Made by a program: the position numbers and the translations under genes
Notes under the pieces: model-generated
Seen by the model: only the letters and a program-made list of their open reading frames with translations
Told to the model about the DNA's origin: nothing
The model's database searches: none
From: Sphingomonadales bacterium
GTDB lineage: Bacteria > Bacteroidota > Bacteroidia > Chitinophagales > Chitinophagaceae
Assembly (NCBI GenBank): GCA_016872195.1
Contig: VHAT01000002.1
Span: 1 to 64,000, forward strand
Direction of reading: 5' to 3'
Length of the DNA: 64,000 bases
Part shown: in pieces, positions 57,676 to 64,000 of the stretch
How the letters are laid out: each line of letters opens with the position of its first letter
Numbering within the stretch: the stretch's first letter is position 1

Positions 57676-58487
57676 TTCGACGCAAGGTCGTTATAGAGTT
57701 GTAAATAGTCTGTTAAATCTCCCTCGGGTTGGAAAGGAATGGTTTTCTTCCCTTTAACCTTACTGAATTCCTCGGATAATTTCTTATCGATCTTGGCCGC
57801 CCCAAACGTAATGGCATCCGCATAACTGGCCGCTCCCCTGAATAAAGCAAGATTAGTACCCTCTTTGTAAGGTTCTAAGTCTTTATCCTTTAAACTGGCA
57901 TGAATGAGGGCTTTTTTGATAAACCCTGCCCCTAACTTTTCTTTGAAAGTAGTTTCGCCAATGGTGTAGATGATCTTACTATGTGCAAAAACAGGTTCTT
58001 TCCGATACAAGGTCTTTAAATAGGCCGGAATCAGAGAGGTCATCCAACCACTACAATGGATTATATCGGGAGGCCATCCAAATTTTTTCACCGTTTCGAG
58101 CGCACCTTTACAAAAGAAAACAGTCCTTAGGTCGTTATCGTCAAACCATTTCTCATTTTCGTCATGAAAGACGAACTTGCGACGAAACAGTTCTTCATTA
58201 TCTAAAAAGTAAACCTGTAGACGGGCACTGGGCAAAGAGGCGACTTTTATTTGCAGCGGCATGTCATCGTTATCCACCGATACATTGATACCGGACAAAC
58301 GAACAACCTCGTGCAAACGATGTCTTCTTTCGTTGATAATACCGAAACGAGGCATGATACAACGGACCTCAAAATTGTTTTCATTTGCCTTGATAGCCAG
58401 TTTGTTGACGATCTCCGAGAACTCAGTGAGCTCCAAATAAGGAGACATTTCGTTGGCAATGAACAGGATACGCTTTTTAGGAGCCAT
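57672..58487 (-). CDS. Glycogen/starch synthase (GT5) N-terminal-domain-like protein
   Basis: 271 aa; RILFIANEMSPYLELTEFSEIVNKLA...VRCIMPRFGIINERRHRLHEV...PPDIIHCSGWMTSLIPAYLK; only the N-terminal half of GT5. Confidence 0.85.
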   Translation of the reverse strand: MAPKKRILFIANEMSPYLELTEFSEIVNKLAIKANENNFEVRCIMPRFGIINERRHRLHEVVRLSGINVSVDNDDMPLQIKVASLPSARLQVYFLDNEELFRRKFVFHDENEKWFDDNDLRTVFFCKGALETVKKFGWPPDIIHCSGWMTSLIPAYLKTLYRKEPVFAHSKIIYTIGETTFKEKLGAGFIKKALIHASLKDKDLEPYKEGTNLALFRGAASYADAITFGAAKIDKKLSEEFSKVKGKKTIPFQPEGDLTDYLQLYNDLASK

Positions 58488-58495
58488 AAGGGCTG

Positions 58496-58503
58496 CAAAG
58501 TTA
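58496..58503 (-). promoter_or_regulatory. TAnnTTTG -7 box (TAACTTTG) for GT5-like gene
   Basis: Exact motif; 8 nt before ATG 58487. Confidence 0.55.
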
Positions 58504-58539
58504 ACAAATTAAGGGCATCTATGCAATTTAACCGTTCAA

Positions 58540-59550
58540 ATGTCTAAACGTCTCATTACCATATTACAATACATGTTTTTTTTAGGGCTGGGGCTCTTTT
58601 TCGCCTGGCTTTCCTTAAAAAATGTGGGTCAAACCGATCGCTTGCAGATCCAAAAGTCTTTAGCCGAGTCTAGGCAATGGCTGATCGCCCCGGTCTTTCT
58701 GATGCTGGTTGTTAGCCATTACCTCCGAGCCCTTCGCTGGAGATTATTATTGGAACCCCTTGGTCATCACCCCGGGATCCTGAATACCTTTTTTGCGGTG
58801 CTGATCGGCTATTTGGTGAATCTGGGTGTTCCTCGCTTGGGAGAGGTGGCTAAATGCACCCTGCTGGCACGCTACGAAAAAGTACCTGCCGAGCAGCTGA
58901 TCGGAACCATCATAATAGAGCGCGTAATTGATGCCTTAATCCTATTGCTGGTATTTGCGCTAACCATCGGCTTACAACCCGGTCTATACTACCAGCTGTT
59001 GAATACATTTTTTCCAACTTCCCCATCACAGACAAGCTCCTCCCTCTCTAGGGTGCCTTTACTGATCGTATCTGGCATCGCTGGATCTTTTATTTTTTAC
59101 TGGTTCGCCATCAAAAAAAGAACATTACAAGAGCTGAAACAAGCGGCCAAGATCATCTTACAACGTTTTTATGCGGGCATCGCTTCCATTGGGGCTCTAA
59201 AAAGACGCTTTCTTTTTATCACGCTGACCCTGTGCATCTGGTCGCTATACTTGCTGGCTGGATATATTGGATTCTTTGCTTTTGAAGAGACAGCCGGGTA
59301 TGGTCTTCAGGAGGCGCTAACCATCTTATCGGCTGGTAGTGTTGGGATGATCGCTTCTCCGGGTGGCATTGGCGCTTATGCCTTTTTAATAGAGCGTTCT
59401 ATGCAACTATACGGACTCCCCCATGGTATTGCCCTTGCCTTTGGCTGGTTGCTTTGGCTGGCGCAAACAGGAGTCACCCTGATAACCGGCGTGTTGAGTT
59501 TTATTCTGTTACCCTGGTTCAATAAAAAGAAAGACCCATTGACCGAATAG
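58540..59550 (+). CDS. Lysylphosphatidylglycerol synthase TM region / UPF0104 family membrane protein
   Basis: 336 aa; 8-ish TM segments, HYLRALRWRLLLEPLGH, GYLVNLGVPRLGEVAKCTLLARYEKVPAEQLIGTIIIERVID. Confidence 0.9.
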   Translation: MSKRLITILQYMFFLGLGLFFAWLSLKNVGQTDRLQIQKSLAESRQWLIAPVFLMLVVSHYLRALRWRLLLEPLGHHPGILNTFFAVLIGYLVNLGVPRLGEVAKCTLLARYEKVPAEQLIGTIIIERVIDALILLLVFALTIGLQPGLYYQLLNTFFPTSPSQTSSSLSRVPLLIVSGIAGSFIFYWFAIKKRTLQELKQAAKIILQRFYAGIASIGALKRRFLFITLTLCIWSLYLLAGYIGFFAFEETAGYGLQEALTILSAGSVGMIASPGGIGAYAFLIERSMQLYGLPHGIALAFGWLLWLAQTGVTLITGVLSFILLPWFNKKKDPLTE

Positions 59551-59605
59551 GGCTTACTTGTTATCGAGCGAAATCAAATAACTTTACCCATTCAATTTCA
59601 TACCC

Positions 59606-61129
59606 ATGAATTTTTCAACTTGGATTCCCTCTACCGGATCTTCTCCTGCTATTTGTACAGGCACCCATTGGATGCCGGGTACGGGAACCTTGATTCCCTC
59701 CTACTCTCCTGTTGATGGGAAAAAAATTGGCGAGTTGAACAGCGCCTCCAAAGTCGAGTACGAGATTGTTATCGAAAAAGCACAAACGGCTTTTTTACAC
59801 TGGAGAAAAATGCCGGCTCCACAACGGGGCGAAGTGGTCAGACAAATGGGAGAGGCTTTTCGCACACACAAGACTGCCCTGGGTCAACTGGTATCGTACG
59901 AAATGGGAAAAAGTTTGCAAGAAGGCCTTGGCGAAGTACAAGAGATGATCGATATCTGTGATTTTGCCGTGGGATTGTCCAGGCAGCTCTATGGACTCAC
60001 CATGCACAGCGAAAGGCCTGGTCATCGTATGTACGAACAGTATCACCCGCTGGGAATTGTGGGAATTATCTCTGCCTTTAATTTTCCAACTGCAGTGTGG
60101 AGCTGGAACGCCATGATCGCTTTGGTCTGTGGCAATGTTTGTGTTTGGAAGCCTTCTGAAAAAACTCCTTTTTGTGCCATTGCTTGTCATCATATTATTG
60201 CCTCTGTCCTTGAAAAGAATTCAGTACCCGAAGGCGTTTGTAATTTGGTGGTAGGCGGACGCGAGGTGGGTGAATGGTTGGCTGCCGACGTACGAATTCC
60301 ATTGATCTCCGCTACAGGTTCTACGGCTATGGGAAAAAAAGTAGCCGCCGGAGTTGGACAACGACTGGGAAGAACGCTTCTGGAACTGGGCGGAAACAAT
60401 GCGATCATTATAACCCCCGACGCCGATCTTGATATAGCCATTAGAGGAGCGGTATTTGGCGCCGTTGGAACAGCCGGACAGCGCTGTACCACCACTAGAA
60501 GACTCATCATTCATGAATCGCTCTATGAAACGGTAAAACAAAAATTAAAAGCGGCTTATGGACAACTTCGCATTGGCAACCCACTCGATCAACAAAATCA
60601 TGTGGGCCCACTGATCGATACCGATGCGGTAAAGCGTTATATCGCAGCCATTGAAGCCTGCAAGGCCGAGGGCGGACGTTTCCTTGTAGAGGGAGCTGTA
60701 CTGAGCGGACCCGACTTTAGTAGTGGTTGCTATGTGCAGCCTTGTATTGCCGAGGCTATGCCACAGTACCGTATTGTACAGGAAGAAACCTTCGCTCCCC
60801 TTTTGTACTTACTTTCTTACAAGACCATCGATGAGGCCATTGCTATTCAAAATGGTGTACCACAAGGTCTCTCGTCCTCAATTATGACCTTGAACCTTCG
60901 CGAGGCAGAGCTATTTCTTTCTCCCGAGGGAAGTGATTGTGGCATCGCCAATGTGAATATCGGAACAAGCGGAGCCGAGATCGGCGGGGCCTTTGGCGGC
61001 GAAAAAGAAACAGGGGGTGGCCGAGAAAGCGGAAGCGATTCCTGGAAGGCTTACATGAGAAGACAAACAAATACTATTAATTATAGTCGATCGATCCCCT
61101 TGGCACAGGGCATACAATTTGACATCTAA
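59606..61129 (+). CDS. Aldehyde dehydrogenase (aminoadipate-semialdehyde / piperidine-6-carboxylate type)
   Basis: GIISAFNFPTAVWSWN, LELGGNNAIII, GTAGQRCTTTRRLIIH, GGAFGGEKETGGGRESGSDSWKAYMRRQTNTINYS. Confidence 0.92.
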   Translation: MNFSTWIPSTGSSPAICTGTHWMPGTGTLIPSYSPVDGKKIGELNSASKVEYEIVIEKAQTAFLHWRKMPAPQRGEVVRQMGEAFRTHKTALGQLVSYEMGKSLQEGLGEVQEMIDICDFAVGLSRQLYGLTMHSERPGHRMYEQYHPLGIVGIISAFNFPTAVWSWNAMIALVCGNVCVWKPSEKTPFCAIACHHIIASVLEKNSVPEGVCNLVVGGREVGEWLAADVRIPLISATGSTAMGKKVAAGVGQRLGRTLLELGGNNAIIITPDADLDIAIRGAVFGAVGTAGQRCTTTRRLIIHESLYETVKQKLKAAYGQLRIGNPLDQQNHVGPLIDTDAVKRYIAAIEACKAEGGRFLVEGAVLSGPDFSSGCYVQPCIAEAMPQYRIVQEETFAPLLYLLSYKTIDEAIAIQNGVPQGLSSSIMTLNLREAELFLSPEGSDCGIANVNIGTSGAEIGGAFGGEKETGGGRESGSDSWKAYMRRQTNTINYSRSIPLAQGIQFDI

Positions 61130-61138
61130 AAAAATCAT

Positions 61139-62863
61139 ATGAACAAAAATCGTATCCTTCTAGTCGTAACGGTAGCGCTTCTTCAACTGACCGTATTTGC
61201 ACAAACACATTTGACCGCAGTAAGAAAAGAGGTCCCAAAAGGCTGGCACTTACTCGATCAACGAGATAGTGGTTATGCCGGCATTAGCCTTGACAAAGCC
61301 TATGCCTATTTGCGCAGCCAACAACGGAAAAGTCAGCCCGTTATCGTGGCCGTCATTGACTCGGGCATTGACACGCTGCACGAAGACCTGCGCGCTGTGC
61401 TGTGGACAAATCCAAAGGAAGTGCCCGGAAACGGCATAGATGATGATAAGAATGGATACATCGATGATATACATGGCTGGAATTTCTTAGGAGGAAAAGA
61501 TGGACGCAATGTCGAAAAAGATTCTTACGAGGCAGCACGCGTTTATCATAAATACAAATCCGAATTTGAGAACATCGATCCCTTGGTCGTTAAGTTTAAT
61601 AAAGAAAGTTTCTATTTATACAATGCATGGGTTCGCGCCAAGCAAGAAGTGGCTGGCGAACAAAAAGGAAATGGGGCCGAGATGATCATGATGAAAAGGG
61701 CCTATGGAAATTTATTGAAAAGTGATAGCCTATTGCGCAAAGCGCTAGGCAAAGACACCTTTTTAGGAAAGGAATTATCTGACTACCGGTCAGAGCAAAG
61801 TGATGTTAAAAAAGCACGTTCTGCGCTCTATAATCTGATGCTCAACAATGAAGCGCTCGACGTTACCAATGTAGAATTCTTAACGGGTTTTGGCGATTAT
61901 ATACGGGCCATGGAACAAAAGGAAGAAGCGGCCGAGAAAGCACCTGAAAATTTTCGCGGAGACATCGTCAAGGATAATTATCAGGACTTCAAGGATCGTT
62001 TCTACGGGAATAATGATATAATGGCTACCGAAAAGTCGGCCTTACATGGCACGCACGTATCCGGTATCATTGCTGCCAGTCGTGAGAATAAAAAAGGGAC
62101 TGACGGCGTGGCCGATAATGTAAAGATCATGACACTGCGGGCGGTCCCAGATGGAGACGAACATGACAAGGATATTGCACTGGCCATTCGTTATGCGGTT
62201 GATAATGGAGCCCAGATCATAAACATGAGCTTTGGCAAAAGTTATTCACCCGAAAAGAAATGGGTAGACGAAGCCGTTGCGTATGCGGCCCAGAAGGGAG
62301 TACTGCTCGTGCATGCCGCCGGTAACGATGCCAAAAATCTTGATACTACGTATAACTACCCTTCTCCCCTTTCACTCGAGGGAAATCGGCCGGAAAACTG
62401 GATCACCGTAGGAGCGAGTGGCGATCCGGGTGCCGGGGGATATACCGCCTCTTTTTCGAACTACGGAAAAACAGAGGTAGATGTTTTTGCTCCCGGTGTC
62501 AAGATCTATGCACCCGTGCCAGGAGGAAATACCTACCAGTTCTTGCAAGGCACCAGTATGGCCTCTCCTGTTGTAGCCGGTGTGGCCGCACTTTTACTGG
62601 AATACTTTCCTACGCTTAGCGCCAGACAGCTAAAACAAGTGATAGAGCAATCGTCCGTTCCGCTGAAAGATTCTGTCCGTCACCCCGGTACAGGAGAAAA
62701 AGTACTGCTGAGTGATCTAAGCAAAACAGGTGGAATTGTCAACGCCTACGAAGCGGTCAAATTAGCGGCCACGATCAAAGGGGAAAGAAAACTACCCGTA
62801 ACAACGTCTACTCCGCAAACCAAACCAGCAGCGGCACCGGTAAAAAAGACCAAGGGCTTCTAA
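61139..62863 (+). CDS. S8 family serine peptidase (subtilase)
   Basis: Catalytic D (VIAVIDSGIDTLHEDL, read as VIVAVIDSGID), H (LHGTHVSGIIAAS), S (LQGTSMASPVVAGVAALLL); signal peptide. Confidence 0.94.
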   Translation: MNKNRILLVVTVALLQLTVFAQTHLTAVRKEVPKGWHLLDQRDSGYAGISLDKAYAYLRSQQRKSQPVIVAVIDSGIDTLHEDLRAVLWTNPKEVPGNGIDDDKNGYIDDIHGWNFLGGKDGRNVEKDSYEAARVYHKYKSEFENIDPLVVKFNKESFYLYNAWVRAKQEVAGEQKGNGAEMIMMKRAYGNLLKSDSLLRKALGKDTFLGKELSDYRSEQSDVKKARSALYNLMLNNEALDVTNVEFLTGFGDYIRAMEQKEEAAEKAPENFRGDIVKDNYQDFKDRFYGNNDIMATEKSALHGTHVSGIIAASRENKKGTDGVADNVKIMTLRAVPDGDEHDKDIALAIRYAVDNGAQIINMSFGKSYSPEKKWVDEAVAYAAQKGVLLVHAAGNDAKNLDTTYNYPSPLSLEGNRPENWITVGASGDPGAGGYTASFSNYGKTEVDVFAPGVKIYAPVPGGNTYQFLQGTSMASPVVAGVAALLLEYFPTLSARQLKQVIEQSSVPLKDSVRHPGTGEKVLLSDLSKTGGIVNAYEAVKLAATIKGERKLPVTTSTPQTKPAAAPVKKTKGF

Positions 62864-62908
62864 GTATGCTTCCCAAAGGGAATGCGATCTTGAAAGCAGG
62901 AGCTTTGT

Positions 62909-62916
62909 TATATTTG
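62909..62916 (+). promoter_or_regulatory. TAnnTTTG -7 box (TATATTTG) for accD
   Basis: Exact motif; 16 nt before ATG 62933. Confidence 0.55.
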
Positions 62917-62932
62917 TCCCATAAGAAAGACC

Positions 62933-63847
62933 ATGGCTAAGAAAATTGAAGATCTTGATGTAAATCTGACTGGCGAAGGCTCTTCTTCGGAAGAGCCCCG
63001 AAGCAGTTGGTTCAAACGCATCAAAAAAGGGATCGTAACCCGGACCTCCGAAAAAATGGAGACACCCGAAGGGTTATGGAATAAGTGTCCGGAGTGTAGC
63101 CATATCTGTACCTCGCACGATCTAAAAGACAATTGGCATATTTGTCCTAAATGCCAATATCACTTTCGAATTGATAGTGAAACGTATTTCCAGATCATTT
63201 TCGACGATAGCCAGTATACCGAACTTTTTGATTCGATCCGAAGCAAAGATTTTTTAGCGTTTACCGACCTTAAGCCCTATCAAAAACGGCTCGAGGATAT
63301 CTGGAGCAAGACCGACCTGAAAGATTCCATGCGAGTGGCCACGGGTAAGGTCAATGGAAAAAATTTGGTGATCGCCTGCATGGATTTTGAGTTTATTGGC
63401 GGATCGCTGGGCAGTGTGATGGGCGAGAAATTTGCCAGAGCCGTTGACCATTGCATTGCACACCGCAGTCCCTATCTAGTCATCTCCAAAAGTGGTGGCG
63501 CCCGGATGATGGAAAGTGCCTTCTCACTAATGCAGCTTGCCAAGACCAGCGGTAAACTCTCACAGCTAAGCGATGCTAAACTGCCCTACATTTCCCTTCT
63601 TACCGACCCTACTTTCGGCGGAATATCCGCTTCTTTTGGTATGCTGGGCGATCTGAATATCGCAGAGCCCGGCGCCTTGATCGGATTTGCCGGACCCCGC
63701 GTAATCAAAGAGACCATAAAAAAAGATCTCCCCGAAGGATTCCAACGTTCCGAATTTATTTTAGAGCACGGGTTTTTGGATTTTATCGTACCCCGCAACG
63801 AACTCAGACAAAAACTCTCGACACTTATTACGATGTTCGAACAATAG
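62933..63847 (+). CDS. accD: Acetyl-CoA carboxylase carboxyltransferase subunit beta
   Basis: Zinc motif CPECSHICTSHDLKDNWHICPKC, SGGARMMESAFSLMQLAKTS, TDPTFGGISASFGMLGDL. Confidence 0.97.
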   Translation: MAKKIEDLDVNLTGEGSSSEEPRSSWFKRIKKGIVTRTSEKMETPEGLWNKCPECSHICTSHDLKDNWHICPKCQYHFRIDSETYFQIIFDDSQYTELFDSIRSKDFLAFTDLKPYQKRLEDIWSKTDLKDSMRVATGKVNGKNLVIACMDFEFIGGSLGSVMGEKFARAVDHCIAHRSPYLVISKSGGARMMESAFSLMQLAKTSGKLSQLSDAKLPYISLLTDPTFGGISASFGMLGDLNIAEPGALIGFAGPRVIKETIKKDLPEGFQRSEFILEHGFLDFIVPRNELRQKLSTLITMFEQ

Positions 63848-63874
63848 TCCGAACCATTCGGCAACGTTTTCTTT

Positions 63875-64000
63875 ATGCAAGCCCTTCAAAACAGACAGGC
63901 AGTCTATGATTATTTTATTGATACACGCTACCAAGCGGGTATGGTCTTGTTGGGCACCGAAGTAAAATCGCTTCGAGAAGGCAAGGCCAGCTTCAACGAT
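63875..64000 (+). CDS. smpB: SsrA-binding protein, truncated at window edge
   Basis: Not in ORF track; ATG 63875: [42 protein letters not shown], SmpB N-terminal signature. Confidence 0.93.
   Translation, partial: MQALQNRQAVYDYFIDTRYQAGMVLLGTEVKSLREGKASFND

Noticed and set aside
1-64000. Search for CRISPR arrays, prophage, transposases, toxin-antitoxin or defence islands
   Set aside because: No regularly spaced repeats, integrase/transposase or known defence domains seen; the content reads as core chromosome

Overview
This 64 kb window is gene-dense chromosomal core DNA from a Bacteroidota bacterium, probably close to Chitinophagaceae. The lineage call is inferred from the family mix (DUF4270, GSCFA, TonB-dependent receptor) and from about 19 exact copies of the Bacteroidota -7 promoter motif TAnnTTTG placed just upstream of genes. 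About 55 protein-coding genes are supported, mostly housekeeping: serA, gyrA, pdhA, recF plus a DUF721/DciA-like gene, folP, ndk, malQ, rplT/rpmI/infC/thrS, ftcD/hutI, pulA, dnaG, plsY, prmA, pnp, rpsO, miaE, rlmB, metK, accD, and the ends of a serine hydrolase (left edge) and smpB (right edge). I saw no tRNA or rRNA gene, CRISPR array, prophage, transposon or recognisable defence island, so there is no clear new system. The best leads are: (1) a tandem pair of secreted two-domain proteins sharing an uncharacterised 'DNGxIDGDT' C-terminal domain; (2) a half-length, motif-degenerate glycogen-synthase-like protein translationally coupled to a DUF4270 lipoprotein; (3) an intrinsic terminator whose U-tract directly abuts the prmA start codon; (4) near-leaderless and face-to-face promoters; (5) convergent genes with exact 4-nt stop-codon overlaps and one 75-bp antisense overlap; (6) a perfect 10-bp palindrome at the malQ promoter; (7) a metalloprotease gene between infC and rpmI; (8) a 51-aa membrane protein gene with its own promoter and terminator. 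All calls come from reading sequence and motifs; no database search was run.
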